Shown here piece by piece: positions 7,553 through 14,697 of a DNA stretch of 26,411 nucleotides. The DNA is from Serpens sp035497635. Its GTDB lineage: Bacteria; Pseudomonadota; Gammaproteobacteria; Pseudomonadales; Pseudomonadaceae. The translations under genes were made by a program, and so were the position numbers. The stretch spans positions 1 to 26,411 of the forward strand of contig DATJDB010000003.1 of assembly GCA_035497635.1 (NCBI GenBank), written 5' to 3'. Each line of letters opens with the position of its first letter. Within the stretch, counting starts at the first letter, position 1. Below the pieces are notes generated by a model that did not search any database, was not told the origin of the DNA, and saw only the letters and a list, made by a program, of their open reading frames with translations.

Positions 7553-8722
7553 TCAGCGGGCCTCCACCTGCCCGCTGTACCAGGCCACCGCCGCCGCCAG
7601 GCTTGCGCAGCCGGCGATGACCAGCGCCATCGGCAGCGCGCTGCCGTCATGCAGCACGCCGACCAGCGCACTGGCCAGCGCCGCCACGCCGAACTGCAGA
7701 CTGCCCATCAGCGCCGACGCACTGCCGGCCTGGCGACCCTGACGGGCCATGGCACAAGCGGCGGCATTCGGCAGGATGCAGCCCAGGCAGGCCATGGCGA
7801 CGAACAGCGGCAGCAACAGCAGCCACAGGGGCGCGCGCCAGGCCGCGAACGCCAGCAGCAGCAACGCGCAGAAGAGAAACAGTCCGCTCAGCCGGCGCAG
7901 CCAGAATCCCGGACCACGGAAGCGCATCAGCCAGGCATTTAGCTGCGCGGCGAGGATGAAGCCGGCAGCATTCATGCCAAACAGCCAGCCGTAGTGCGCG
8001 GCGGGCACGCCATACAGCTCGATGAACACGAAGGGCGAGCCGGCCATGTAGGCGAACATGGCCGAAATCGACAGGCCACCGGCCAGGGCGAAGGCCAGAA
8101 ATTCGCGGTCACGCAACAACCCCAGGTAGCGTTTCAGACTGCCGCGCAGCGGCAGGCGCTCGGCACCGGCCGGCAGGGTTTCCGGCAGCCAGCGGTACAG
8201 CGCCAGACCGACCAGCGCGCTGAACAGCGTCAGGCTGTAGAAGATCGACTGCCAGCCGAACAGCTGCAGCAACAGGCCGCCGGCCAGCGGCGCGAGGATC
8301 GGCGCCACGCCCATCACCAGCATCAGTTGCGAGAACAGCCTGGCGGCGTCGCGCGGCTCACAGAGGTCGCGTACCACGGCGCGCGAGACCACCATGCCGG
8401 CGCAGCCGCCGAGGGCCTGGGCCAGCCGCGCGGCGATCAGCGCGTCGAGGCTAGGCGCCAGTGCGCAGGCCAGCGAGGACAGCACGAACAGTGTCACGCC
8501 GAACAGCAGCGGCCCGCGCCGGCCGTAGCGATCGGCCAGCGGTCCGTAGATCAGCTGGCCGACCGCCAACCCGATGAAATACACCGCCAACGACTGCTGC
8601 ACCTGCTCGACATCGGTGCCGAAGGCCTGCGCCAGGGTGGGGAAAGCGGGTAGATAGAAGTCGGTGGCCAGCGGCCCGAAAGCCGACAGCGCGCCTAGAA
8701 TCAGCAGCAGACGAAGAGGCAT
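7553..8722 (-). CDS. Bcr/CflA family multidrug efflux transporter (MFS)
   Basis: A 389-residue inner-membrane proton-driven exporter of the major facilitator superfamily. It has about twelve hydrophobic helices. The first reads LLLILGALSAFGPLATDFYLPAFP, with the D-x-Y-L-P-A-P-like signature of Bcr/CflA proteins, and the loop after helix 2 reads GPLADRYGRRGPL, the MFS motif A. Length is normal for the family (about 390-400). Substrates in relatives include bicyclomycin and chloramphenicol; none can be deduced here. It is transcribed divergently from a TetR regulator with a TtgR-like operator between them, so repression by that regulator is likely. The start lacks a strong ribosome site, but the ATG directly precedes the first helix. 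Confidence 0.9.
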   Translation of the reverse strand: MPLRLLLILGALSAFGPLATDFYLPAFPTLAQAFGTDVEQVQQSLAVYFIGLAVGQLIYGPLADRYGRRGPLLFGVTLFVLSSLACALAPSLDALIAARLAQALGGCAGMVVSRAVVRDLCEPRDAARLFSQLMLVMGVAPILAPLAGGLLLQLFGWQSIFYSLTLFSALVGLALYRWLPETLPAGAERLPLRGSLKRYLGLLRDREFLAFALAGGLSISAMFAYMAGSPFVFIELYGVPAAHYGWLFGMNAAGFILAAQLNAWLMRFRGPGFWLRRLSGLFLFCALLLLAFAAWRAPLWLLLLPLFVAMACLGCILPNAAACAMARQGRQAGSASALMGSLQFGVAALASALVGVLHDGSALPMALVIAGCASLAAAVAWYSGQVEAR

Positions 8723-8771
8723 GAACGACAGGAGTCCCGGATTGAGCGCGCCGAAAAGGGCTGCGACTCTC

Positions 8772-8793
8772 TTACATACACTGACGTTTGTAA
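8772..8793. promoter_or_regulatory. TtgR/AcrR-like operator between exporter and tetR genes
   Basis: TTACA, twelve bases, then TGTAA: the same 22-bp frame and outer half-sites as the known TtgR operator of P. putida. Fourteen of 22 positions are symmetric. It lies 49 bp upstream of the exporter start and 52 bp upstream of the regulator start, well placed to control both. Confidence 0.6.
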
Positions 8794-8845
8794 ATGACGA
8801 ATCGACAATGCCGCCTCATTTACCGCCCCCCGAGCCTCGGACCCA

Positions 8846-9463
8846 ATGCGTCGAACCAAAGAAGATGCCGAGAAGACCCGCGCCGCCATTCTAAGCGCCG
8901 CCGAGCAGTTGTTTCTCGAGCGCGGCGTGGCGCACACCAGCCTGGAGCACATCGCCCGGGCCGCCGGGGTCACCCGTGGCGCCGTCTACTGGCATTTCCA
9001 GAACAAGGCCGACCTGTTCACCGCCATGCTCAATCAGGTGCGCCTGCCCCCGGAGCAGCTCGCCGAAATGCTCAGCGCCGATCCGCAGCTGTCGCTGACC
9101 TCGCTGCGCGACCTGTGCGTCGGCGGCCTGCAGATCCTGGTGCACCACGAACAGAAGCGGCGCATTCTCACCGTGCTGATGCAGCGCTGCGAATTCACCG
9201 ATGAGCTGCGCCCGGCCGAAGAGCGCCACAATCAGTTCATCAACCAGTTCATCGATATCTGCGAAGGCCTGCTGGTCGAGTGCGAACAGCATGGCCAGTT
9301 GCATCCCGGCATCAACGCCCACCAGGCCTCGCGGGCGGTGAATGGCCTGCTGATCGGCCTGATCGGCGACTGGCTGCGCGCGCCGGAACGCTTCGATCCC
9401 CTGACCGATGCCGGGCCGATCTTCGATGCGCTGTTCCGCGGCCTGATTCGCGAGCGCGCCTGA
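8846..9463 (+). CDS. TetR family regulator, AcrR/TtgR type
   Basis: A 205-residue repressor. The N-terminal helix-turn-helix spans about residues 10-58 and reads TSLEHIARAAGVTRGAVYWHF in its centre, the classic TetR/AcrR recognition region with the KADLF continuation. The C-terminal ligand domain is of the TtgR/AcrR kind (TetR_C_2-like), which in relatives binds drugs and plant phenolics and regulates RND efflux pumps. Here the divergent neighbour is a single-component Bcr/CflA exporter rather than an RND operon. The ATG has no clear ribosome site, and the start-proximal MRRTKEDAEKTRAAIL is typical for the family, so the start is likely right. It ends 14 bp before the copA promoter; the two are probably not co-regulated. 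Confidence 0.9.
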   Translation: MRRTKEDAEKTRAAILSAAEQLFLERGVAHTSLEHIARAAGVTRGAVYWHFQNKADLFTAMLNQVRLPPEQLAEMLSADPQLSLTSLRDLCVGGLQILVHHEQKRRILTVLMQRCEFTDELRPAEERHNQFINQFIDICEGLLVECEQHGQLHPGINAHQASRAVNGLLIGLIGDWLRAPERFDPLTDAGPIFDALFRGLIRERA

Positions 9464-9476
9464 TCCGCTGGGCCGC

Positions 9477-9512
9477 TTGACCTTGCCATGAGGTCAAGGT
9501 CGAGCATAGGGT
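9477..9512 (+). promoter_or_regulatory. CueR-type promoter of copA
   Basis: A -35 element TTGACC (9477-9482) is followed by the dyad ACCTTG (9480-9485) / CAAGGT (9495-9500), matching the CueR box. The dyad fills the overlong -35/-10 gap typical of MerR-family promoters. The -10 is less certain; it falls in the AT-containing stretch about 9502-9512. The copA start follows at 9532, and the regulator is encoded immediately after copA. Confidence 0.75.
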
Positions 9513-9531
9513 GACTCGCAAGGAGAAGCCC

Positions 9532-11910
9532 ATGTCCGCCACTCTCGATTTCCCCATCAGCGGTATGACCTGCGCCAGCTGCGCCGGCCGGGTCGAACGC
9601 GCGCTCAATAAGCTCACTGGCGTGCGCCACGCCGAAGTCAACCTGGCCAGCGAGCGCGCCCGCGTCGAAAGCGATGGCGCCACGCTGGACGAGCTGATCG
9701 CCGCCGTGGAAAAGGCCGGCTATCAGGTACCGGCGCGCAGTCTGGAGCTCGCCATCACCGGCATGACCTGCGCCAGCTGTGCCGGGCGCGTCGAGCGCGC
9801 CTTGCAAAAAGTAGCGGGCGTGCGTTCGGTCAGCGTCAACCTGGCCGGCGAGCGCGCCCATGTGCAACTGGTCGGCGAGGTGAACGACGCCGTACTGATC
9901 GCCGCCGTCGAAAAGGCCGGCTACCAGGCCAGCCTGACCGACCGCGTCAGCACCGACGGCGTGGACGCCGAGCAGCGCCTGCGCCGTGAACGACTGAAAT
10001 TGATCCTCGCCCTGCTGCTGGCCGCGCCGCTGGTCATCCCCATGTTCGGCGACCTGTTCGGCCTGCACTGGATGCTGCCCGCCTGGGCGCAATTCCTGCT
10101 GGCCACACCGGTGCAGTTCATCCTCGGCGCGCGCTTCTACCGCGCCGCCTGGAAAGCCGTGCGCGCCGGCGCTGGCAACATGGACCTGCTGGTGGCCATG
10201 GGCACCAGCGCCGGCTACGGCCTGAGCCTGTATCAATGGTGGGCCACACCGGCCGGCGGCACCCCGCACCTGTATTTCGAAGCCTCGGCGGTGGTCATCG
10301 CCCTGGTGCTGCTCGGCAAGTACCTGGAAAGCCGTGCCAAGCGCCAGACCAGCGCGGCGATCCGCGCCCTGGAAGCGCTGCGTCCGGAGCGTGCGCGGCG
10401 CCTGAGCGAGGGTCGCGAGGAAGACGTACCGATGGCCCTGCTGAAGATGGACGATGTGGTGGTGGTACGCCCCGGCGAACGCTTCCCGGTGGACGGCGAA
10501 GTGATAGAAGGCGAAAGCCAGGCCGACGAGGCGCTGATCAGCGGCGAGAGCCTGCCGGTCGCCAAACAGCCCGGCAGCCAGGTAACCGGCGGCGCCATCA
10601 ACGGCGACGGGCGTCTGCTGGTACGCACCACAGCACTCGGCGCGGAAAGCGTGCTGGCGCGCATCATCCGCCTGGTGGAAGACGCCCAGGCCGCCAAGGC
10701 GCCGATCCAGCGTCTGGTCGACCGTGTCAGCCAGGTGTTCGTACCGGCGGTGCTGGTCATCGCCCTGCTCACTCTCGGCGGCTGGCTGCTGGCCGGCGCC
10801 GCGCTGGAAACCGCGCTAATCAATGCCGTGGCGGTGCTGGTCATCGCCTGTCCCTGCGCCCTTGGCCTGGCCACGCCGGCAGCGATCATGACCGGCACCG
10901 GTGTGGCGGCGCGTCACGGCATTCTGATCAAGGACGCCGAGGCTCTGGAGCGCGCCCATGCGGTGACGGTGGTGGCCTTCGACAAGACCGGCACCCTGAC
11001 CTCCGGCCGGCCACGCATCGTGCACCTGCACGCCATAAGCGGCGACGAATCAGAGCTGCTGCGCCAAGCCGGCGCCCTGCAGCGCGGCAGTGAACATCCG
11101 CTGGCCCGCGCAGTGCTGGACGAATGCGCCGAACGCCAACTGGAGGTCCCGGACATTCGCGCCAGCCAGGCACTTGGCGGACGCGGCATCGCCGGCGAGC
11201 TGGCCGGTCGGCGCCTGGCCCTCGGCAACCGCCGTCTGCTCGAAGAACAGGGCCTGCAACCCGGCGAACTGGCCGCACAGGCCGGCGAGTGGGAAGCCGA
11301 GGGACGCACGCTGTCCTGGCTGATCGAACTCACCCCGCAAGCCCGGGTACTGGGTCTGTTCGCCTTTGGCGACACGCTCAAGGAAGGCGCCGCCGAAGGA
11401 GTCGCCGCGTTGCAGCAACGCGGCATCCACACCCACCTGATCAGCGGCGACAACCGCGGCAGCGCCCACAGCGTGGCGCGCCAGCTGGGCATCGAGCAGG
11501 TACACGCCGAAGTGCTGCCGGCCGACAAGGCCGCTGAAGTGACCCGGCTGAAGGACGGCGGCGCGGTGGTGGCGATGGTTGGCGACGGCATCAACGACGC
11601 CCCGGCACTGGCCGCCGCCGATGTCGGCATCGCCATGGGCGGCGGCACCGACGTGGCCATGCACGCCGCCGCCATCACCCTGATGCGCGGCGATCCGCGC
11701 CTGGTGCCGGCGGCGCTGGAAATCAGCCGGCGCACCTACGCGAAGATCCGCCAGAACCTGTTCTGGGCCTTCATCTACAACCTGGTCGGCCTGCCGCTGG
11801 CGGCGCTGGGCTTTCTCAGTCCGGTCATGGCCGGCGCGGCCATGGCGCTGTCCAGCGTCAGCGTGGTGAGCAACGCGTTGCTGCTCAAGCGCTGGAAACC
11901 GGAGGAGTGA
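9532..11910 (+). CDS. copA: Cu(I)-exporting P1B-type ATPase CopA
   Basis: A 792-residue inner-membrane pump that exports Cu(I) from the cytoplasm using ATP. Two N-terminal metal-binding domains carry GMTCASC at residues 11-17 and 77-83. The membrane part has the CPC copper path at 440-442 (CPCALGLATP), the phosphorylation motif DKTGTLT starts at D484, and GDGINDAPAL lies in the hinge region. The last helices hold the family's YN and MxxSS motifs (FIYNLVGLPLA; MALSSVSVVSN). ATG 9532 is chosen because AAGGAG is 6-7 nt upstream; an in-frame GTG at 9511 is inside the promoter. cueR follows after 4 bp, so both share the CueR-type promoter. Silver is a likely second substrate. Confidence 0.97.
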   Translation: MSATLDFPISGMTCASCAGRVERALNKLTGVRHAEVNLASERARVESDGATLDELIAAVEKAGYQVPARSLELAITGMTCASCAGRVERALQKVAGVRSVSVNLAGERAHVQLVGEVNDAVLIAAVEKAGYQASLTDRVSTDGVDAEQRLRRERLKLILALLLAAPLVIPMFGDLFGLHWMLPAWAQFLLATPVQFILGARFYRAAWKAVRAGAGNMDLLVAMGTSAGYGLSLYQWWATPAGGTPHLYFEASAVVIALVLLGKYLESRAKRQTSAAIRALEALRPERARRLSEGREEDVPMALLKMDDVVVVRPGERFPVDGEVIEGESQADEALISGESLPVAKQPGSQVTGGAINGDGRLLVRTTALGAESVLARIIRLVEDAQAAKAPIQRLVDRVSQVFVPAVLVIALLTLGGWLLAGAALETALINAVAVLVIACPCALGLATPAAIMTGTGVAARHGILIKDAEALERAHAVTVVAFDKTGTLTSGRPRIVHLHAISGDESELLRQAGALQRGSEHPLARAVLDECAERQLEVPDIRASQALGGRGIAGELAGRRLALGNRRLLEEQGLQPGELAAQAGEWEAEGRTLSWLIELTPQARVLGLFAFGDTLKEGAAEGVAALQQRGIHTHLISGDNRGSAHSVARQLGIEQVHAEVLPADKAAEVTRLKDGGAVVAMVGDGINDAPALAAADVGIAMGGGTDVAMHAAAITLMRGDPRLVPAALEISRRTYAKIRQNLFWAFIYNLVGLPLAALGFLSPVMAGAAMALSSVSVVSNALLLKRWKPEE

Positions 11911-11914
11911 GGCG

Positions 11915-12322
11915 ATGAACATCGGCCAGGCGGCGAAGCACAGCGGCTTGTCGGCGAAGATGATCCGCTACTACGAATCCATTGGCCTGCTGCGCCCGGC
12001 CGGGCGCAGCGCCAGCGGCTACCGCACCTTCGCCCAGGATGATCTGCACCGCCTGGCGTTCATCCGCCGGGCGCGGGATCTGGGCTTCTCGCTGGAGGAA
12101 GTGGGCCGACTGCTGGCTTTGTGGCAGGACCGCCAGCGCGCCAGCGCCGACGTGAAGGCCCTAGCCAGCGCCCATGTGCAGGAACTGAACCGCAAGATCG
12201 CCGAACTCAGCGACCTGCGCGACACCCTGCAATCGCTGATGGAACATTGCCAGGGGAACGACCGCCCGGATTGCCCGATCCTCAGTGATCTGGAATCGGG
12301 GAGCTGTTGCGGTAAGGATTGA
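11915..12322 (+). CDS. cueR: CueR, MerR-family Cu(I)-responsive activator
   Basis: A 135-residue dimeric regulator that senses Cu(I) (also Ag and Au) and distorts promoter DNA to switch on copA. The N-terminal winged helix reads MNIGQAAKHSGLSAKMIRYY, typical of CueR. A dimerisation helix follows, and the metal loop has C112 and C120, the same numbering as the E. coli copper ligands. An additional CC near the C-terminus (SCCGKD) is common in relatives. The gene starts 4 bp after the copA stop, with the ribosome site inside the end of copA. In this layout read-through from the copA promoter would also raise CueR itself, unlike the divergent or unlinked arrangement of many enterobacteria. Confidence 0.94.
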   Translation: MNIGQAAKHSGLSAKMIRYYESIGLLRPAGRSASGYRTFAQDDLHRLAFIRRARDLGFSLEEVGRLLALWQDRQRASADVKALASAHVQELNRKIAELSDLRDTLQSLMEHCQGNDRPDCPILSDLESGSCCGKD

Positions 12323-12340
12323 TCGGGTGATGCACGAACC

Positions 12341-12423
12341 CTAGGGCGGTCAACGTTGTTCCGGCCGCCGGGCGGGTCCGCGACGCCGTATCGGTGGACA
12401 AGAAAAGCGTTGTCCACCCTACG
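12341..12423. repeat. paired palindromic repeat (REP/REPIN-like) between cueR and ftnA
   Basis: GGTGGACAA (12393-12401) pairs with TTGTCCACC (12410-12418) around an 8-nt loop. The minus-strand reading outward (GTAGGGTGGACAACGC) resembles an inverted, diverged copy on the plus strand beginning TAGGGCGGTCAACG at 12342. Two facing copies around a GC-rich core make a REPIN-like unit. It lies between two convergent genes, so the hairpin may also end transcripts from both sides. Confidence 0.55.
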
Positions 12424-12452
12424 TAGCTAATCGGCTGTGGCACGAACCGCTG

Positions 12453-12920
12453 TCAGCGCGCCTGCGATTGCAGATAGTTCTGCAGACCAACCCGATCGAT
12501 CAGCCGCAGTTGCTGTTCCAGCCAGTAGGCATGGTCTTCCTCGGTGTCGTGCAACTGCACCACCAGCAAATCGCGACTGACGTAGTCACCCGCCTGCTCG
12601 CACAGCTCTATGCCCTTGGCCAGCGCGGCGCGCACGCTGTATTCCAGCGCCAGGTCGCTGCGCAGCATCGCCGGAACGTCGGCGCCCGGGTTGATGGCTT
12701 CCGGTGTCATATCCGGAGTGCCTTCCAGGAACAGGATGCGCTGCAGCAGCACGTCGGCGTGCTGGGTTTCCTCTTCCATTTCGTGATTGATGCGCTCGTA
12801 CAGCTTGGTGAAACCCCAGTCGGCATACATGCGCGAATGCAGGAAATACTGGTCGCGCGCGGCCAGCTCGCCCTTGAGCAGGACCTTCAGGTAATCGACG
12901 ACTTGCGCTTGGCCTTGCAT
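12453..12920 (-). CDS. ftnA: ferritin of the FtnA/BfrA type (bacterioferritin-like, no heme ligand)
   Basis: A 155-residue four-helix subunit expected to assemble into a 24-mer that oxidises and stores iron. The ferroxidase ligands of bacterioferritin are present: E18, E51, H54, E94, E127 and H130. The position of the heme-binding Met52 in E. coli Bfr is Thr52 here (EEETQHAD instead of DEMKHAD). The same loss is known in P. aeruginosa FtnA (earlier called BfrA), whose sequence starts almost identically (ELAARDQYF, MEEETQHAD). It is therefore better named ftnA than bfr. GAGGAG lies 8 nt upstream of the ATG. No Fur box or Bfd gene is visible nearby. Confidence 0.9.
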   Translation of the reverse strand: MQGQAQVVDYLKVLLKGELAARDQYFLHSRMYADWGFTKLYERINHEMEEETQHADVLLQRILFLEGTPDMTPEAINPGADVPAMLRSDLALEYSVRAALAKGIELCEQAGDYVSRDLLVVQLHDTEEDHAYWLEQQLRLIDRVGLQNYLQSQAR

Positions 12921-12995
12921 GGTTGAACTCCTCGGGCACCACGGCGGACTGACCCGGCAAGCTTCGGCCCGTCACGGCCCAAGGTCAAGACGCGT

Positions 12996-13248
12996 GTTAC
13001 CCACAAAGCCTGGGGATAACCCGGTGGAGAAGCTGTCCACCGAACCCGTTAGACCCGGTGGCTCCAGGGGCTGCCCTCAAATCGTGCACTTATCGTCCAA
13101 GTACTTGTTGGTAAAGGGAAAATCGCCGGACCTTTATTCACAAATGCGGCGCTGGTTACCCACAAAGCCTGGGGATAACTCCGTGGAGAAGCTGTCAACC
13201 AACGCTGGCCAGGCCCGCCATACGGGGCCCGACCTCAGATTGTGCAGG
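12996..13248. repeat. imperfect ~159-bp tandem repeat with DnaA-box-like words in a gene-free stretch
   Basis: The stretch 12921-13259 has no supportable gene. Bases 12996-13041 recur at 13155-13200 with 43 of 46 identical. A second matching block, CCTCA-A/G-AT-C/T-GTGCA, recurs 158 bp apart at about 13075 and 13233, so the unit is about 95 bp in a ~159-bp period. Each copy opens GTTACCCACA, contains the inverted partner TGGGGATAAC, and continues into GTGGAGAAGCTGTC. TTACCCACA is one mismatch from the DnaA box TTATNCACA, and a perfect box TTATTCACA sits between the copies at 13134-13142. Confidence 0.7.
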
Positions 13249-13259
13249 TTTTGGCCACC

Positions 13260-14540
13260 TCAGCTTTCCAGGATCGCCACCACGCCCTGCCCGCCGGCGG
13301 CGCAGATGGACACCAGTCCGCGTTTACCCGGCCCGGCTTCATGCAGCAGCTTGGCCAGATGGGCGACGATGCGTCCGCCGGTGGCGGCAAACGGGTGGCC
13401 GGCAGCCAGCGAGCTGCCCTTGACGTTGAGCTTGCTGCGATCGATCGAGCCCAGCGGCGCATCCAGACCCAGGCGCGTCTTGCAGTAGTCGGCGTCTTCC
13501 CAGGCTTTCAGGGTGCACAGCACCTGGGCGGCGAAAGCCTCGTGGATCTCGTAGAAATCGAAGTCCTGGAGGCGCAGGTCGTGGCGGGCCAGCAGGCGTG
13601 GCACGGCGTAGACCGGCGCCATCAGCAAGCCTTCGGCGCCGTGCACGAAATCTACCGCCGCCGCCTCGCCGTCATTGAACCAGGCCAGAATCGGCAAACC
13701 GCGCGCCTTGGCCCACTCCTCGCTGGCCAGCAGCAGCACCGACGCGCCATCGGTCAGCGGCGTGGAGTTGGCGGCGGTCAGGGTGCCGCGTCCGCTCTTG
13801 TCGAACACCGGTTTGAGGGTGGCCAGCTTATCGAGATCGATATCCGGGCGCAGGTTCTGGTCGCGGCTCAGGCTGCCGAACGGGGTCAGCAGATCGGTGT
13901 GCCAGCCCTCCTCGTAGGCGGCGGCGAGCTTGCGGTGGCTTTCATAGGCCAGTCGATCCTGTTCGTCGCGGGGAATTTGCCAGTGCTGGGCCATGCGTTC
14001 GCAGTGCTCACCCATCGACAGGCCGGTACGCGGCTCGCCATTGCGCGGAATGTGCGGGACCAGATGTCCGGGACGCACCTTGAGCAGGCTTTTCAGCTTG
14101 TCGCCGGTGGACTTGCCGCGATTGGCCTCCAGCAGGATGCGGCGCAGCCCTTCGTTGACGCCGATCGGCGCGTCCGAGGTGGTATCCACGCCGCCAGCGA
14201 TGCCGCAGTCGATTTGCCCGAGCGCGATCTTGTTGGCGACCAGAATGGCCGCTTCCAGGCCGGTGCCACAGGCCTGCTGGAGGTCATAGGCCGGTGTCTG
14301 CGGGGACAGCCGCGAGCCGAGCACGCTTTCGCGGGTCAGGTTGAAGTCGCGCGAATGCTTGAGCACAGCACCGGCGACCACCTCGCCCAGGCGTTCGCCA
14401 TGCAGGTTGAAGCGCTCGATCAGACCTTCCAGGGCGGCAGTGAACATCTCCTGGTTGCTGGCGGTGGCGTAGACGGTATTGGAACGGGCGAACGGGATGC
14501 GGTTGCCGCCGACAATGGCGACCCGGCGCAGCTGGGCCAT
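13260..14540 (-). CDS. acetyl-CoA C-acyltransferase (FadI-like thiolase)
   Basis: A 426-residue thiolase that splits or forms 3-ketoacyl-CoA. The acylated cysteine is C91 (QQACGTG), the catalytic histidine H382 (GHPFAATG) and the second cysteine C413 (CAAGGQG). The EIHEAFAAQ motif is also intact. Length and the insert around RPGHLVPHIPRNGEPRTGLSMGEH are those of the FadI/FadA2 class rather than the shorter FadA class. The start ATG has AGGAG 7 nt upstream. It diverges from the FabG4-type reductase over 157 bp that contain a palindrome, and a MaoC dehydratase lies just beyond. Together they supply three of the four steps of a beta-oxidation-like cycle. Whether it runs in the degradative or synthetic direction cannot be told. 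Confidence 0.92.
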   Translation of the reverse strand: MAQLRRVAIVGGNRIPFARSNTVYATASNQEMFTAALEGLIERFNLHGERLGEVVAGAVLKHSRDFNLTRESVLGSRLSPQTPAYDLQQACGTGLEAAILVANKIALGQIDCGIAGGVDTTSDAPIGVNEGLRRILLEANRGKSTGDKLKSLLKVRPGHLVPHIPRNGEPRTGLSMGEHCERMAQHWQIPRDEQDRLAYESHRKLAAAYEEGWHTDLLTPFGSLSRDQNLRPDIDLDKLATLKPVFDKSGRGTLTAANSTPLTDGASVLLLASEEWAKARGLPILAWFNDGEAAAVDFVHGAEGLLMAPVYAVPRLLARHDLRLQDFDFYEIHEAFAAQVLCTLKAWEDADYCKTRLGLDAPLGSIDRSKLNVKGSSLAAGHPFAATGGRIVAHLAKLLHEAGPGKRGLVSICAAGGQGVVAILES

Positions 14541-14616
14541 GAACGGACTCCTGGAAGGTGATGAGGCGGCTGTAGGCTAGCGGCCCGCGCGCGCCTCGCA
14601 TTGGCCGCCTCGCCAC

Positions 14617-14636
14617 CTGACCGGTCAGTCCGGTCA
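14617..14636. promoter_or_regulatory. palindrome in the thiolase/fabG divergent promoter region
   Basis: CTGACCGGTCAG (14617-14628) is a perfect 12-bp palindrome followed by TCCGGTCA, so the word CCGGTCA occurs twice, 8 bp apart. It lies 61 bp upstream of the FabG4-type start and 76 bp from the thiolase start, a good position for one regulator to control both. The regulator is unknown; the AraC-type protein encoded nearby is one candidate, though AraC sites are usually direct repeats. Confidence 0.45.
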
Positions 14637-14697
14637 ATGCAGGATGCGCGACAGCGGGTAGAGTGCACGCCATTCTGCCCTTGCCGGAGTTTTCCCC

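Noticed and set aside
9232..10269. Minus-strand open frame of 345 codons opposite tetR and copA
   Set aside because: Spans two real genes and their promoter on the other strand, repeats the duplicated metal-binding domains in antisense, and has no family.
13242..14561. Plus-strand open frame of 439 codons opposite the thiolase
   Set aside because: Shadow frame; the thiolase has an intact catalytic set and ribosome site.
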